Shown: positions 35,750 to 46,747, counted from the stretch's first letter. The stretch is 55,808 bases of DNA from Tepidimonas charontis (GCF_007556685.1 NZ_VJON01000014.1:1-55808); one strand, 5' to 3'. A program made the numbers and translations. The notes: generated by a model not told the origin, from the letters alone.

Positions 35750-36481
35750 TCATGTCTTGATGCCCACGTGCAACGCCACCACGCCAGCGGTCAGGTTGTG
35801 CACATCGACGTGGCCGAAACCGGCTTCGTGCATCATCCCCCGCAGCGTTTCTTGGTCGGGGTGCATCCGAATCGACTCGGCCAGATAGCGATAACTGGCC
35901 TCGTCGTTGGCGATCCAGCGACCCAGGCGCGGCAGCACATGAAAGCTGTACCAGTCGTAGGCGGGGCGCAGCGGCGGCGCGACTGTGGAGAATTCGAGCA
36001 CCAGCAGCTTGCCCCCCACCCTGAGAACCCGATTCATTTCGCGCAGCGCAAGTTCCTTGTGCGTCATATTGCGCAGGCCAAACGCCACGGTTACGCGGTC
36101 GAAATGAGCGTCAGCAAAGGGCAGCCGCTCGGCGTCGCACACCACGGTGGGCAAGGCCCAGCCGTGGTCGAGCAGCCGGTCGCGCCCGACGCGCAACATG
36201 GTTTCGTTGATGTCGGTGTGCACCACCAGGCCGCCGGGCTGTACTTTGGGCGCCAACGCCAGCGCCAGATCGCCGGTGCCGCCGGCGATGTCGAGCACAC
36301 GCTGCCCCGGCTGCACATCCGCTACCAGCACGGCGTAGGCCTTCCACCAGCGGTGCAAGCCGGCCGACATCAGGTCGTTCATCAGGTCGTAGCGCGGCGC
36401 GACCGAGTCGAACACGGCGCGCACCCGCTGCGCCTTTTCCCGCTCGTCCACGGTCTGAAAACCGAAGTGGGTTTGGCTCAT
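35750..36481 (-). CDS. ubiE: Ubiquinone/menaquinone C-methyltransferase UbiE
   Basis: A 243-residue SAM-dependent C-methyltransferase. The start [20 protein letters not shown] and then [20 protein letters not shown] is diagnostic. The SAM motif is [15 protein letters not shown] (about 63-77), and [20 protein letters not shown] is the second family signature. The start is ATG 36481; the open frame upstream of it belongs to intergenic sequence and the DUF971 gene region. It is co-directional with ubiJ and ubiB, so a quinone-synthesis group is present, interrupted only by the Tim44-like gene. Confidence 0.97.
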   Translation of the reverse strand: MSQTHFGFQTVDEREKAQRVRAVFDSVAPRYDLMNDLMSAGLHRWWKAYAVLVADVQPGQRVLDIAGGTGDLALALAPKVQPGGLVVHTDINETMLRVGRDRLLDHGWALPTVVCDAERLPFADAHFDRVTVAFGLRNMTHKELALREMNRVLRVGGKLLVLEFSTVAPPLRPAYDWYSFHVLPRLGRWIANDEASYRYLAESIRMHPDQETLRGMMHEAGFGHVDVHNLTAGVVALHVGIKT

Positions 36482-36596
36482 GGGCGCTATCGTAGCCCAA
36501 ATGCAGGCGCGGCGCGCCCTGCCGCCGCACGCGCATGTCCACTCCACCAGGCGAACCGTGCACAGGGCAGCGGCAGCGCCCCTGCTCGGGTGTCCG

Positions 36597-37007
36597 TCAA
36601 TGGTGCGCGCAGCCATGGCCGCCCGGCGCCGGCATGGGCGCGTCGCGGTCCAGCCCCGCCTGCGCCAGCCGCCGCTCGTAGTCGGCCCACAGCTCGTCTT
36701 GCCGCGACCCCAGAAAGTACAGGTACTCCCAGGTGAAGATGCCGCTGTCGTGGCCGTCGGAGAACGTGGGCTGCACGGCGTAGTTGCCCACCGGCTCCAG
36801 GGCCACGATGTCCACATGGCGCTTGCCGGTTTGCAGCACGGCCTGTCCCGGCCCGTGGCCCTGCACTTCGGCCGAGGGCGAGTACACACGCATCAGCTCG
36901 AAGGGAATGCGAAAGTGCGCCCCGTCGCTGAAGCGCACTTCCAGCACGCGCGAGGCCCCGTGCACAGTGATGGCCTCGGGGATGGGAGCAGAGGTCGAGG
37001 CAGCCAT
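36597..37007 (-). CDS. DUF971 protein (gamma-butyrobetaine hydroxylase N-terminal-like)
   Basis: A 136-residue stand-alone DUF971 domain. Family features are [20 protein letters not shown] near residue 24 and the end [20 protein letters not shown]. In eukaryotes this fold is a metal-binding N-terminal domain of carnitine-pathway dioxygenases. Bacterial stand-alone copies often sit near ubi or Fe-S genes, and their role is not established. The tail ends with a His-containing stretch, GGHGCAHH, a possible metal site. The ATG at 37007 has AGGAG upstream. Confidence 0.88.
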   Translation of the reverse strand: MAASTSAPIPEAITVHGASRVLEVRFSDGAHFRIPFELMRVYSPSAEVQGHGPGQAVLQTGKRHVDIVALEPVGNYAVQPTFSDGHDSGIFTWEYLYFLGSRQDELWADYERRLAQAGLDRDAPMPAPGGHGCAHH

Positions 37008-37097
37008 GGTGGACTCTCCTGAGAAGGGGTGAGGTGGCGGTTGACAGGACGGCGCCCGCACGCGGCGCAGAACCGGCACAGGATCCTCCTTCGACCG

Positions 37098-37547
37098 CTA
37101 GCCCGGTGCGGACAGAGCGGCGACGATGGCGGCGTCGCAGCGCGCCAGCTCGGCATGGACGGCCGCCAGCCGCTCGGGATCGGCGGCGCGCTGCGGCGGC
37201 GCCCACACCGGCGCCGGGAAATGAGGGTCCCAATCGAAGCGGGCGATGACGTGCCAGTGCAGGTGCGGCACCAGGTTGCCGAGCGCCGCCAGGTTGACCT
37301 TGGTCGGCGCCAGGGTTTGGCGCAGGCAGCGCTCGACGGTGACGACCAGTGCCATGGCACGCGCACGCGCTGCCTCGTCGAGGTCCGACCATTCGGCCAC
37401 GTGGGCGCTGGCGATGACGCGGTACCACGCCGGCGCACCCGCCACTTCCGCGCCCAGCGCGCGCACCACGCGCCAGGCGCCGTCGCGCCACAGCAGCAGC
37501 CCGCCGTCGTCGCGGCACAGCGCACAGGGGGCTGCGGCGGCGCTCAT
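37098..37547 (-). CDS. HIT-family nucleotide-binding protein
   Basis: A 149-residue histidine-triad protein that should bind nucleotides and cleave a nucleotide phosphoester. The HIT motif HLHWHVI is present at about residues 95-101, after [12 protein letters not shown]. An N-terminal CALC pair (Cys8 and Cys11) could bind a metal. The ATG at 37547 overlaps the stop of the large oxidoreductase by 4 bp, suggesting translational coupling with it. The exact substrate is not known. Confidence 0.88.
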   Translation of the reverse strand: MSAAAAPCALCRDDGGLLLWRDGAWRVVRALGAEVAGAPAWYRVIASAHVAEWSDLDEAARARAMALVVTVERCLRQTLAPTKVNLAALGNLVPHLHWHVIARFDWDPHFPAPVWAPPQRAADPERLAAVHAELARCDAAIVAALSAPG

Positions 37548-40500
37548 ACCAGCACCCGCTCGATGCCACCCGCGTTGGCGCGCGCCACATACTCCGGCAG
37601 CCAGTTTTCGCCCAGGATCTGGCGCGCGATCTCGACCACGATATAGTCGGCCTCGAGTAGGCCATTGTCGAGGTCCTCGCCGTAGCGGCTGAGGCCCTGC
37701 AGGCAGCTCGGGCACGAGGTCAGGATCTTGGTCTTGCCAGTCGGGGTGGCGGCCCCATTGCGCTCGGCCAGCTCGGCCAACTGGGCGGCGTTTTTGCGCA
37801 GCTCGTGTTCCTTGCGATAGCGCACCTGGGTGGAGATGTCGGGTCGGGTGACGCCGAGCGTGCCCGACTCGCCACAGCAGCGGTCGCTGGCCAGCACGGT
37901 CTCGCCCACCAGGGCCTTGACGGTCTTGAGCGGGTCCTGCAGCTTCATCGGGCTGTGGCAGGGGTCGTGGTAGAGGTAGGCCTCTTTGCCCTCGAGCCGG
38001 ACACCCTTCTCGAGCAAAAACTCGTGGATGTCGATGATGCGGCAGCCGGGAAAGATTTCCTCGAAGCGATAGCCCTGCAGCTGGTCGTAGCAGGTGCCAC
38101 AGCTGACCACCACGGTTTTGATGTCGAGGTAGTTGAGGGTGTTGGCCACGCGGTGAAACAGCACCCGATTGTCGGTAATGATCTTCTCGGCCTTGTCGAA
38201 CTGGCCCGAGCCGCGTTGCGGGTAGCCACAACACAGATAGCCCGGGGGCAGCACGGTTTGCACGCCGACGTGCCACAGCATGGCCTGGGTGGCCAGGCCG
38301 ACCTGGCTGAACAGCCGCTCCGAGCCGCAGCCGGGAAAGTAAAACACCGCCTCGGCATCGGCGCTGGTGCGCTGAGGGTCGCGAATGATGGGTACGTAGG
38401 CCTTGTCCTCGATGTCCAGCAGCGCGCGCGCGGTCTTCTTGGGCAAGCCGCCCGGCATCTTCTTGTTGATGAAGTGGATGACCTGCTCGCGCACCGGCGC
38501 CGGGCCCACCGTCGCCGGCGGGGCTGCCGTCTGGCGGCGGGCCGCGCGTTTGAGCACCTCGTTGGCCAGGCGCTGCACCTTGAAGCCCACGTCCACCATC
38601 AGCGTGCGCATCAGCTTGATGGTTTCGGGCTGGGTGGCGTTGAGGAAGGCCATGGCCAGCGCGTTGCCGGGCCGCCACGATTTCTGCCCCATCTTGCGCA
38701 GCAGGTTGCGCATGTTCATCGACACGTCGCCGAAGTCGATCTTGACCGGACAGGGCGACAGGCATTTGTGGCAGACGGTGCAGTGGTCGGCCACGTCCTC
38801 GAACTCCTGCCAGTGCTGGATCGAGACGCCACGGCGCGTCTGCTCCTCGTACAGGAAGGCTTCGATCAAGAGGCTGGTGGCCAGGATCTTGTTGCGCGGG
38901 CTGTACAGCAGGTTGGCGCGCGGCACGTGGGTGCTGCACACCGGCTTGCATTTGCCGCAGCGCAGACAGTCTTTGATGCTGTCGGCGATGGCCCCGATGT
39001 CGCTTTGCTGCATGATGAGCGACTCGTGCGCCATCAGCCCGAAGCTGGGCGTGTAGGCGTCGCGCAGGTCGGCGGCACGCACGTCGGGCGCATCGGGCGT
39101 GCGCAGCAACTTGCCGCGGTTGAAGTGGCCCTGCGGGTCGATGCGGCGCTTGTACGCGGCAAACGGCGCCAGCTCCTCGTCGGTGAGGTATTCCAGCTTG
39201 GTGATGCCGATGCCGTGTTCACCCGAGATGACCCCGCCCAGGCTGCGCGCCAGTGCCATGATGCGATCCACCGCCTCGTGTGCGGTGCGCAGCATGTCGT
39301 AGTCGTCGCTGTTGACGGGGATGTTGGTGTGGACGTTGCCGTCGCCGGCGTGCATGTGCAGCGCCACCCACACCCGCCCCTTGAGCACGCGGCGGTGGAT
39401 GGCGTCGCACTCGGCCAGCACAGGGGCGAAGACGGCGCCGGTGAACAGGTCGCGCAGCGGTTGGCGGATCTGGCGCTTCCAGCTGGCACGCCAGGTGTGG
39501 TCTTGCAGCAGCTCGAAGACCGTGCGCCCCCCTTCGCCCGGGGCGTCGAGCCCCTGCAGCCAACCCAGCCACTGCGCGCGCGCTGCACGCACCACCTCCA
39601 GCGCTTGCGCGCAGCGCTCGGCCAGCAGCTCGGCGCTGGGACTGTCGGCGGGGTCTTCGGCTTTGCCCAGCGGCAGCGCGCCGCGGGCAAAGAAGCACTC
39701 CAACTCGTCGCACAGGCGAATCTTGTTGCGCAGGCTCAGCTCGATGTTGATGCGCTCCACCCCGAGCGTGTACTCGCCCATGCGCTCCAGCGGAATCACC
39801 ACGTCTTCGTTGATCTTGAAGGCGTTGGTGTGGCGGCTGATGGCCGCGGTGCGCTTGCGGTCGGCCCAAAACTTTTTGCGCGCCTCGGCGCTGACGGCCA
39901 CGAACCCTTCGCCCGAGCGCGCATTGGCCAGCCGCACCACTTCGCTGGCGGCCCGCGCCACGGCGTCCGCATCGTCACCGACGATGTCGCCGATCAGCAC
40001 CATCTTGGGCAGCGTGCCGCGTTTGCTCTTGGTGCTGTAGCCCACCGCCTTCAGATAACGGTCGTCCAGATGCTCCAGGCCGGCCAGCAGTGTGCCGCTG
40101 CGCTTTTGCTCGGCAAACAGATAGTCCTTGATCTCGACGATGGCCGGCACCGCATCCTTCGGGTTACCGAAAAACTCCAGGCAAACGGTGCGCGTGTGCG
40201 CAGGCATCCGGTGCACCACCCAGCGCGCGCTGGTGATGATGCCGTCACAGCCTTCTTTTTGCACGCCGGGCAAGCCGCTCAAAAATTTGTCGGTGACATC
40301 CTTGCCCAACCCGGCCTTGCGAAAGGCCTGCCCCGGGATGTCGAGCCGCTCGGTGCGCAGCAGCGTCGTGCCGTCGGCGGCGAAGTAACGCAGCTCGAAC
40401 TGCGCCAGCTCGGCGTCGTGAATCTTGCCCAGGTTGTGGCCGATGCGGAGCACCTCCAGCCACTGGGCGTCGGGCGTGACCATGCGCCAGCTGGCCAGAT

Positions 40501-41443
40501 TGTCCAGCGCCGTGCCCCACAGCACCGCCTTTTTGCCACCGGCGTTCATGGCGATGTTGCCGCCGATGCACGACGCCTCGGCCGAGGTCGGATCGACCGC
40601 GAAGACGTAGCCGGCGCGCTCGGCAGCGTCGGCCACGCGCTGCGTGACCACGCCGGCCTCGGTCCAGATGGTGGGCACCGGTTGCTCAAGCCCCGGCAGC
40701 GCCACGTGCTCGACTTCGGTCATCGCCTCCAGCTTTTCGGTGTTGATGACCGCGCTCTTCCAGGTCAGCGGCACGGCGCCACCGGTGTAGCCGGTGCCGC
40801 CGCCGCGCGGGATGATGGTCAGCCCCAATTCGATGCAGCCTTGCACCAGGCCGGCGATCTCGGCCTCGCTGTCGGGCGTCAACACGACGAAGGGATATTC
40901 GACGCGCCAGTCGGTGGCGTCCGTGACGTGGCTGACGCGGCTCAAGCCATCGAACTTGATGTTGTCCTTGTGTGTGTGGCGCCGCAACACCTTGAGCGCA
41001 CGCTGCCGCAGCGCTGCCATTTCATCGAAGGCATCGGCAAACGCCTGCACGGCGCGCCGCGCGTGCTCCAGCAGCTCGCCGACCAGATGGTCGCGCTGCG
41101 GGTCTTCCTGGGGCCGGCGGCGTCTTTCGATTTCGGACAGACGGTGGTGCAGCGCTCCGATCAGCGCCGCGCGTCGCTTGGGGTTGGCCAACAGATCGTC
41201 TTGCAAGTAAGGGTTGCGCTGCACCACCCAGATGTCGCCCAATACCTCGTAGAGCATACGCGCGGAGCGCCCCGTGGCGCGTTCGCTGCGCAGCCGCTGC
41301 AACACGTCCCAGGCGCGTGCGCCCAGCAGACGCAACACGATCTCACGATCGGAAAACGACGTGTAGTTGTACGGAATCTCGCGCAGGCGCGGCGCCTCGG
41401 GCGCCGCTTCGAGCAGATGCTGGACGGGGGTGGGTGCGTTCAT
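37544..41443 (-). CDS. DUF3683 / FAD-linked oxidase / Fe-S (CCG) fusion protein
   Basis: A 1299-residue oxidoreductase, probably a 2-hydroxyacid dehydrogenase that passes electrons from FAD to Fe-S clusters. Domains in order: DUF3683 (1 to about 150); FAD-binding PCMH domain with [11 protein letters not shown] (212-222); FAD-oxidase C domain with [12 protein letters not shown] (696-707) and SGEHGIG (740-746); two CxxCxxCxxxC clusters (Cys 826/829/832/836 and 888/891/894/898); and two cysteine-rich CCG regions ([15 protein letters not shown]). These join the GlcD- and GlcF/GlpC-type halves in one chain. ATG 41443 is used; a TTG 12 codons upstream is weaker. The substrate may be D-lactate, D-2-hydroxyglutarate or glycolate. 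Confidence 0.9.
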   Translation of the reverse strand: MNAPTPVQHLLEAAPEAPRLREIPYNYTSFSDREIVLRLLGARAWDVLQRLRSERATGRSARMLYEVLGDIWVVQRNPYLQDDLLANPKRRAALIGALHHRLSEIERRRRPQEDPQRDHLVGELLEHARRAVQAFADAFDEMAALRQRALKVLRRHTHKDNIKFDGLSRVSHVTDATDWRVEYPFVVLTPDSEAEIAGLVQGCIELGLTIIPRGGGTGYTGGAVPLTWKSAVINTEKLEAMTEVEHVALPGLEQPVPTIWTEAGVVTQRVADAAERAGYVFAVDPTSAEASCIGGNIAMNAGGKKAVLWGTALDNLASWRMVTPDAQWLEVLRIGHNLGKIHDAELAQFELRYFAADGTTLLRTERLDIPGQAFRKAGLGKDVTDKFLSGLPGVQKEGCDGIITSARWVVHRMPAHTRTVCLEFFGNPKDAVPAIVEIKDYLFAEQKRSGTLLAGLEHLDDRYLKAVGYSTKSKRGTLPKMVLIGDIVGDDADAVARAASEVVRLANARSGEGFVAVSAEARKKFWADRKRTAAISRHTNAFKINEDVVIPLERMGEYTLGVERINIELSLRNKIRLCDELECFFARGALPLGKAEDPADSPSAELLAERCAQALEVVRAARAQWLGWLQGLDAPGEGGRTVFELLQDHTWRASWKRQIRQPLRDLFTGAVFAPVLAECDAIHRRVLKGRVWVALHMHAGDGNVHTNIPVNSDDYDMLRTAHEAVDRIMALARSLGGVISGEHGIGITKLEYLTDEELAPFAAYKRRIDPQGHFNRGKLLRTPDAPDVRAADLRDAYTPSFGLMAHESLIMQQSDIGAIADSIKDCLRCGKCKPVCSTHVPRANLLYSPRNKILATSLLIEAFLYEEQTRRGVSIQHWQEFEDVADHCTVCHKCLSPCPVKIDFGDVSMNMRNLLRKMGQKSWRPGNALAMAFLNATQPETIKLMRTLMVDVGFKVQRLANEVLKRAARRQTAAPPATVGPAPVREQVIHFINKKMPGGLPKKTARALLDIEDKAYVPIIRDPQRTSADAEAVFYFPGCGSERLFSQVGLATQAMLWHVGVQTVLPPGYLCCGYPQRGSGQFDKAEKIITDNRVLFHRVANTLNYLDIKTVVVSCGTCYDQLQGYRFEEIFPGCRIIDIHEFLLEKGVRLEGKEAYLYHDPCHSPMKLQDPLKTVKALVGETVLASDRCCGESGTLGVTRPDISTQVRYRKEHELRKNAAQLAELAERNGAATPTGKTKILTSCPSCLQGLSRYGEDLDNGLLEADYIVVEIARQILGENWLPEYVARANAGGIERVLV

Positions 41444-41529
41444 GAGACGGAACCAGGGCGTCGCCGCAGCGACCGACAAACCGGGCCGTCGATGTTAGCG
41501 CAGCGCAAGAGGCCGACCCGGCGTGAGGG

Positions 41530-41793
41530 TCAGCGACGCCGCGCGCGCCACAACCCGGCGACCGTACCCACCACCGTCACCAGCGCGGCATAGGTGGCCA
41601 TACGCCCATCGCGCCCGCTCCACCACAGCCCGGCGAGCAACACCGCCGAGCCCAGCGCGCCCAGCACGAGCACGACCCGCCCCCACGCGGCGGCCTGCGC
41701 GCCCCACGGGGCGGCGCGGCGCCGACCCGCCGCCCACGGCGCCAGCAGCACCGCCAGCCCCCAAGCCGGCAGCAACAAATCAATGGCATGCAT
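41530..41793 (-). CDS. Small hypothetical membrane protein
   Basis: An 87-residue protein that I cannot name. It shows three likely membrane segments: IDLLLPAWGLAVLLAPWAAG, VVLVLGALGSAVLLAGLWW and MATYAALVTVVGTVAGLW, with Arg-rich loops. ATG 41793 (MHAIDLLLPAW) is used; GTG 41814 would add 7 residues. It lies 86 bp before the large FAD/Fe-S oxidoreductase on the same strand and diverges from hemA across about 47 bp. Coding status is supported by the membrane pattern only, not by a recognised family. Confidence 0.55.
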   Translation of the reverse strand: MHAIDLLLPAWGLAVLLAPWAAGRRRAAPWGAQAAAWGRVVLVLGALGSAVLLAGLWWSGRDGRMATYAALVTVVGTVAGLWRARRR

Positions 41794-41828
41794 GAAGACG
41801 GCCACAGCGCTCACAAATCGGGCAATTT

Positions 41829-41834
41829 TATAAT
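41829..41834 (+). promoter_or_regulatory. Candidate -10 box of hemA (leaderless start predicted)
   Basis: A perfect TATAAT (41829-41834) ends 6 bp before the hemA ATG at 41841. Normal spacing would place the transcription start on the ATG itself. No Shine-Dalgarno motif lies between them. The -35 region is weak. Confidence 0.5.
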
Positions 41835-41840
41835 TCCGTC

Positions 41841-43154
41841 ATGGCAGTCTGGGCGCTGGGCATCAACCACCAAACCGCTCCGCTCGATGTGCGGGGACGG
41901 TTTGCGTTCACGCTCGAGCAAATTCCGCCCGCCCTGCGGCGCCTGCGCGCCAGCCTGGCGCGCCAGCCCGAGGCTGCGCTGTTGTCCACCTGCAACCGCA
42001 CCGAACTCTACTGCGCCAGCGACGAGCCACTGATCGAGCCCACCGCGCACTGGCTGGCCGACACCGCCGGCGTGCCGCCCGACGTACTGCTGCGCCACGC
42101 CTACGTGCTGCGCGAGGACGAAGCGGCGCGGCATGCGTTTCGCGTCGCCAGCGGATTGGACAGCATGGTGCTTGGGGAGGCGCAAATCCTCGGGCAACTC
42201 AAAGACGCGGTGCGCGCCGCCGATCAGGCCGGCGCCCTGGGCACCACGCTGCATCAACTGTTTCAGCGCTCGTTTGCGGTGGCCAAGCAGGTGCGCACCA
42301 GCACCGATATCGGTGCCCATTCGATCAGCATGGCCGCCGCCGCCGTGCGCCTGGCCAGCCAACTGTTCGAAGATCTGCGCACGATCCGCATCCTGTTCAT
42401 CGGCGCCGGTGAGATGATCGAACTGGCTGCCACCCATTTCGCCGCGCGCCAACCGCGCCACATGGCCATTGCCAACCGCACGCTCGAGCGCGGCGAACGG
42501 CTGGCCGCGCGCTTCGGCGCCGAGGTCATGCGCTTGGCCGACGTGCCCGAGCGCCTGCACGAATTCGATGCCGTCGTCAGCTGCACCGCCAGCACCCTGC
42601 CGCTGATCGGCTTGGGCATGGTGGAGCGCGCGCTGCGCCAGCGCCGGCACCGCCCCATCTTCATGGTGGACCTGGCGGTGCCGCGCGACATCGAGGCCGA
42701 GGTCAAGGGGCTCGACGACGTTTATCTCTACACGGTCGATGACCTGGCCGCCGTGGTGCAGGCCGGCAAGGACAGCCGCCAGGCCGCGGTGGCGCAGGCC
42801 GAAGCCATCATCGACGCCGGGGTGCAAAGTTTCATGCATTGGCTGCGCCAGCGCGATCCACACGCCGGCGTGGTGGGGTTGATTCGCGACCTCCAGGTGC
42901 AAGCCGATGCCTGGCGTGCCGCCGAAGTCGCGCGGGCGCGCCGACGGCTGGCGCGTGGTGACGACATCGAGGCGGTACTGGACGGCTTGGCGCGTGGTCT
43001 GACCCAAAAGATGCTGCACGGCGCCCTGGCCGAACTGCACAGCGGCGACGACGACAGCCGGCGGCAGACCGCGGAACTGGTGGCACGCCTGTTCCTGCGT
43101 GGCCGCGCCCCCCATGCCGGCGGTGCCGACGCCCCCCCTGCCGCTCGCCCATGA
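41841..43154 (+). CDS. hemA: Glutamyl-tRNA reductase HemA
   Basis: A 437-residue enzyme that makes glutamate-1-semialdehyde from Glu-tRNA(Glu), the first step of C5 haem synthesis. The catalytic Cys51 lies in [11 protein letters not shown]. The NADPH domain has [17 protein letters not shown] (about residues 182-198). A C-terminal dimerisation helix domain follows. The ATG at 41841 has no Shine-Dalgarno site, and a TATAAT lies 6 bp upstream, so the mRNA may be leaderless. It overlaps prfA by 4 bp (ATGA), a coupling common in proteobacteria. Confidence 0.96.
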   Translation: MAVWALGINHQTAPLDVRGRFAFTLEQIPPALRRLRASLARQPEAALLSTCNRTELYCASDEPLIEPTAHWLADTAGVPPDVLLRHAYVLREDEAARHAFRVASGLDSMVLGEAQILGQLKDAVRAADQAGALGTTLHQLFQRSFAVAKQVRTSTDIGAHSISMAAAAVRLASQLFEDLRTIRILFIGAGEMIELAATHFAARQPRHMAIANRTLERGERLAARFGAEVMRLADVPERLHEFDAVVSCTASTLPLIGLGMVERALRQRRHRPIFMVDLAVPRDIEAEVKGLDDVYLYTVDDLAAVVQAGKDSRQAAVAQAEAIIDAGVQSFMHWLRQRDPHAGVVGLIRDLQVQADAWRAAEVARARRRLARGDDIEAVLDGLARGLTQKMLHGALAELHSGDDDSRRQTAELVARLFLRGRAPHAGGADAPPAARP

Positions 43155-44260
43155 AGCCCTTCGTCCGCGCGGCGCTGGAGCGCCTGCGTCTGCGTCTGCA
43201 CGAACTCGACGCCCAGCTCGGCGCGCCCGACGCCACCGCCGATTTGGAGCGTTTTCGCGCCTTGACGCGCGAGCACGCCGACACCGACGCCATCGTGCAG
43301 CCTTATCTGCGCTATTTGCGCTGCGAAGCCGACGCCGCTGTGGCCCAGACCATGGCCGAAGAGGCCGAGCACAGCGGTGACGACGCGCTGGCCGCGCTGG
43401 CGCGCGATGAGGCCACCGCGCTGCAAGCGCAGTGCGCCGCACTGGAGGCCGAGCTGCAGACCCTGTTGCTGCCGCGCGACCCCGACGACGCACGCAACGC
43501 CTTCGTCGAAATCCGCGCCGGCACCGGCGGCGAGGAAGCGGCCCTGTTTGCCGCCGAGCTGGCGCGCATGTACACACGCTACGCAGAAACGCAAGGCTGG
43601 CGCGTCGAGCGCATCAGCGAGTCGGCCAGCGACCTGGGCGGCGTGCGCGAGGCGGTGCTGCGCATCATCGGCAATGGTGCCTACGGGCGGCTGCGCTTCG
43701 AGTCGGGCGGCCACCGTGTGCAGCGTGTGCCCGCCACCGAATCGCAAGGCCGTATTCACACCAGTGCCTGCACGGTGGCGGTGTTGCCCGAGCCAGACGA
43801 GGCGCAAGCGGTGCAGCTCAACCCCGTCGAGCTGCGCATCGACACCTTTCGCGCCAGCGGCGCGGGCGGCCAGCACGTCAATCGCACCGACTCGGCGGTA
43901 CGCGTCACCCACCTGCCCACCGGGCTGGTGGCCGAATGCCAGGACGACCGCAGCCAACACCGCAACCGCGCCAAGGCGCTGCAGGTGTTGTTGGCACGGC
44001 TGCAGGAGCGCGAACGCCGCGAGCGCGAGGCGCGCACCGCGGCCACGCGCAAAGACCTCATCGGCAGCGGCGACCGCAGCGACCGCATCCGCACCTACAA
44101 TTTCCCGCAGGGCCGCGTCACCGACCACCGCATCAACCTGACGCTGTACAAGCTGCCGGCGGTGCTGGAAGGCGAGCTCGACGAATTGATCCACGCCCTG
44201 CAACTGGCGCGCGGCGCGCAACAAATGGCCGAGCTGGAGGCCAGCGCCAGCCATGCCTGA
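43151..44260 (+). CDS. prfA: Peptide chain release factor 1
   Basis: A 369-residue release factor that ends translation at UAA and UAG. The stop-codon-reading tripeptide PAT is at 194-196 (RVPATESQG) and the GGQ motif at 239-241 ([16 protein letters not shown]). Overlap with hemA (ATGA at 43151-43154) and with prmC (8 bp) puts it in the hemA-prfA-prmC coupled unit. PrmC downstream would methylate the Gln of the GGQ motif. Length is a little above the usual 360 residues. Confidence 0.97.
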   Translation: MKPFVRAALERLRLRLHELDAQLGAPDATADLERFRALTREHADTDAIVQPYLRYLRCEADAAVAQTMAEEAEHSGDDALAALARDEATALQAQCAALEAELQTLLLPRDPDDARNAFVEIRAGTGGEEAALFAAELARMYTRYAETQGWRVERISESASDLGGVREAVLRIIGNGAYGRLRFESGGHRVQRVPATESQGRIHTSACTVAVLPEPDEAQAVQLNPVELRIDTFRASGAGGQHVNRTDSAVRVTHLPTGLVAECQDDRSQHRNRAKALQVLLARLQERERREREARTAATRKDLIGSGDRSDRIRTYNFPQGRVTDHRINLTLYKLPAVLEGELDELIHALQLARGAQQMAELEASASHA

Positions 44261-45188
44261 GGCCGTGCCGCCGAACCTGGCCGCCGCGCTGCGTTGGGCC
44301 GAGGCGCTGGGGCTGCCGCGCCTGAGCGCGCAGTGGCTGCTGTTGCACGCCTTGCAGCGCCCGCCCGAGCAGCGCGCCTGGCTGCTGGCGCACGACGACG
44401 CACCACTGACAGACGAAGCCTGGGCACGCTTTCGCGCCGCCTGCCGGCGCCACGCCGCCGGTGAACCGCTGGCCTACATCACGGGCGAACGCGGCTTTTA
44501 CGGCGTGACGCTGCAGGTGGACGCGCGCGTGCTCGACCCGCGGCCCGACACCGAAATCCTGGTCGACTGGGCGCTGGAAGTCATGCGGGACATGGCGGCG
44601 CCGACCGTGCTCGATCTGGGCACGGGCAGCGGCGCCATCGCGCTGGCGCTGGCACGAGCGCGACCCGACGCCCAGGTGTGGGCGCTGGACGTCAGCACCG
44701 ACGCCTTGGCGGTGGCGGCGGCCAATGGCCAGCGTCTGGGCCTGCCCGTGCGCTGGCTGCACGGCCACTGGTGGGACGACTGGCGCCCGTGGGGGCACAC
44801 CCAGCCCGCGCCGACACGATTCGACCTGATCCTGAGCAACCCGCCCTACGTGCGCGACGACGATCCGCACCTGGTGGCGCTGCGCCATGAGCCGCGCCTG
44901 GCGCTGGTGGCCGGCCCCGATGGTCTGCGCGACCTGCGCACCTTGGTCGATGGGTCCCCAGCGCATCTGCGCCACCGTGGCTGGCTGTTGCTGGAGCATG
45001 GTTGGGACCAGAGCGAAGCCGTAACCGAGCGGCTGCGCGCGCGCGGCTTTGCCGACGTGGCACGGCGGCGCGATCTGGGCGGACAGTGGCGCTGTGCCGG
45101 CGGGCGCTGGCTGGCCGATCCGAAAGCCGCAAGCCCGCCGGGGCCGCACCCGTGCACGCCCCACACGCCCACCAAGAGCGGGCGATAA
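44253..45188 (+). CDS. prmC: Release factor glutamine methyltransferase PrmC
   Basis: A 311-residue SAM-dependent N5-glutamine methyltransferase acting on the GGQ of release factors. The N-terminal helical domain (1 to about 75) binds the release factor and is followed by [13 protein letters not shown]. The SAM motif is [15 protein letters not shown] (121-135), and the catalytic NPPY is at 196-199. It overlaps prfA by 8 bp. The C-terminus after about residue 290 is a Pro/His-rich tail slightly longer than usual. Confidence 0.96.
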   Translation: MPEAVPPNLAAALRWAEALGLPRLSAQWLLLHALQRPPEQRAWLLAHDDAPLTDEAWARFRAACRRHAAGEPLAYITGERGFYGVTLQVDARVLDPRPDTEILVDWALEVMRDMAAPTVLDLGTGSGAIALALARARPDAQVWALDVSTDALAVAAANGQRLGLPVRWLHGHWWDDWRPWGHTQPAPTRFDLILSNPPYVRDDDPHLVALRHEPRLALVAGPDGLRDLRTLVDGSPAHLRHRGWLLLEHGWDQSEAVTERLRARGFADVARRRDLGGQWRCAGGRWLADPKAASPPGPHPCTPHTPTKSGR

Positions 45189-45227
45189 TTGCCGCATCAT
45201 CCCATACCACCTTCGAGCATCCGCGCC

Positions 45228-45554
45228 ATGAGCGACGTCCAACAACGCATCGACCAACTCGTCAAATCGCACGACATCGTGCTGTTCATGAAAGGCACCG
45301 CCAGCTTTCCCATGTGCGGCTTCTCGGGCCGTGCGGTGCAGATCCTCAAAGCCTGCGGCGTCGATCCGAAGCACATCGTCACCGTCAACGTGCTGGACGA
45401 CCCGGAGATCCGCCAAGGCATCAAGGAGTACAGCAACTGGCCGACCATCCCCCAGCTCTACATTCGCGGCGAGTTCATCGGCGGCTCCGACATCATGATG
45501 GAGATGTACGAGTCGGGTGAACTGCAGCAGCGGCTGGCGACTCCAACGAACTGA
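45228..45554 (+). CDS. grxD: Monothiol glutaredoxin GrxD (Grx4)
   Basis: A 108-residue CGFS-type monothiol glutaredoxin that binds a [2Fe-2S] cluster with glutathione and passes it to target proteins. The active site is FPMCGFSGRAVQ with Cys30. The glutathione-binding WPTIPQLYIRGEFIGGSDI is intact. ATG 45228 (MSDVQQRIDQL) is chosen over the upstream in-frame ATG at 45189 because it matches the family start. It lies 39 bp after prmC, a neighbourhood common in betaproteobacteria. Confidence 0.96.
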   Translation: MSDVQQRIDQLVKSHDIVLFMKGTASFPMCGFSGRAVQILKACGVDPKHIVTVNVLDDPEIRQGIKEYSNWPTIPQLYIRGEFIGGSDIMMEMYESGELQQRLATPTN

Positions 45555-45681
45555 CCCGGCGCCTGCGGCGCGGCATGTGGCGCAGGCGCATCATCCGGGC
45601 AATCCCGGATGGGGTCGCTGGCACGCGGTGTGCTTCAATGAAAGCGACACCGTTTGCGGATACCCCGGAAGGAGGTCTGTC

Positions 45682-46686
45682 ATGGACGCCGATGCTGTTC
45701 CCGCCATCGCCGCGCCGCGCGGCCTGCCGATTGCGCGCGTGCGCACCGTCTTCAATCCCGAGGATGTGCATCAGCGGCTGCGCCGCTTGAAAGCCCAGAG
45801 CAACGAGCGCGAACACGCTGCCCTGGCCCAGACCTACGAACGCATGCTCGATCGCGGGCCCGAGCGCTTCGCGGTCAAACCCTCGGGCGTGCCCGACATG
45901 GCACCGCTGTACGACCAGCTGCCCAACTTCCACGAGGTGCTCGACGACGTCAAGCGCCACGTGGCGCTGGCGCAAGCCAGCAGCGACAGCCTGGAGATCA
46001 CGCCCTTGCTGCTGCTGGGTCCGCCCGGCGTGGGCAAAACCCATTTCGCGCAGCAGCTGGCGGAGCTGCTGGCCACCGAAATGACGCTGGTGCCGATGAG
46101 TTCGATGACCGCCGGCTGGCTGCTGTCGGGCTCATCGTCGCAGTGGAAGGGAGCCAAGCCGGGCAAGGTCTTCGAGGCCCTGGTGGAGGGCAACTACGCC
46201 AATCCGGTGATCGTCGTCGATGAGATCGACAAGGCCAGCGACGCGCAGTACGACCCGCTCGGGGCTTTGTATGGGTTGCTGGAGCCGCAAACCGCGCAGC
46301 GCTTCGTCGATGAATTCGCCGAGGTGCCGATCGATGCCAGCCAGGTGATCTGGATCACCACCGCCAACGACGAGCGCGGCATTCCGGAGCCGATCCTCAA
46401 CCGCATGAACGTGTTCGAGATCGCGCCGCCGACGCCGGAGCAGGCACGCCGCATCGCGCTGCGCCTGTATCAGCGCCTACGCGACGGACACGACTGGGGA
46501 CGGTTGTTCGACGAGCAACCCAGCGACGACGTGCTCGACCGCCTGGCCAACCTGGCTCCGCGCGAGATGCGCCGTGCGCTGATGACGGCATTTGGCAACG
46601 CGCGGCTGGCCGGACGCGACGCGCTCAGCGTCGAGGATCTGCCCAGCGCTTCGTCCAAGCACACGCGCATCGGCTTTTTGACCTAG
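45682..46686 (+). CDS. Orphan Lon-like AAA+ ATPase
   Basis: A 334-residue stand-alone AAA+ ATPase resembling the ATPase module of Lon, with no protease or substrate-binding N domain. Walker A GPPGVGKT is at 113-120, Walker B VIVVDEID at 175-182 and sensor 1 TTAND at 226-230. An arginine-finger-like LNRMN lies at 239-243 and sensor 2 PREMRRAL at 293-300. A helical N-terminal extension (1-75) precedes the AAA core. The start ATG 45682 has AAGGAGG just upstream. Its partner is not known; grxD lies upstream and a lytic transglycosylase converges from downstream. Confidence 0.82.
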   Translation: MDADAVPAIAAPRGLPIARVRTVFNPEDVHQRLRRLKAQSNEREHAALAQTYERMLDRGPERFAVKPSGVPDMAPLYDQLPNFHEVLDDVKRHVALAQASSDSLEITPLLLLGPPGVGKTHFAQQLAELLATEMTLVPMSSMTAGWLLSGSSSQWKGAKPGKVFEALVEGNYANPVIVVDEIDKASDAQYDPLGALYGLLEPQTAQRFVDEFAEVPIDASQVIWITTANDERGIPEPILNRMNVFEIAPPTPEQARRIALRLYQRLRDGHDWGRLFDEQPSDDVLDRLANLAPREMRRALMTAFGNARLAGRDALSVEDLPSASSKHTRIGFLT

Positions 46687-46747
46687 GGCTGGCTGCCTGT
46701 GCGGCGAACGCCGGCCGGGCCGCTGCGCTCGCCCCCGCCGTGCGCGT

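Noticed and set aside
37805..41593. 1262-codon plus-strand ORF opposite the DUF3683 oxidoreductase
   Set aside because: It mirrors the codon structure of the real gene, and has a composition typical of antisense frames (His, Val, Asp, Gln) with no motif.
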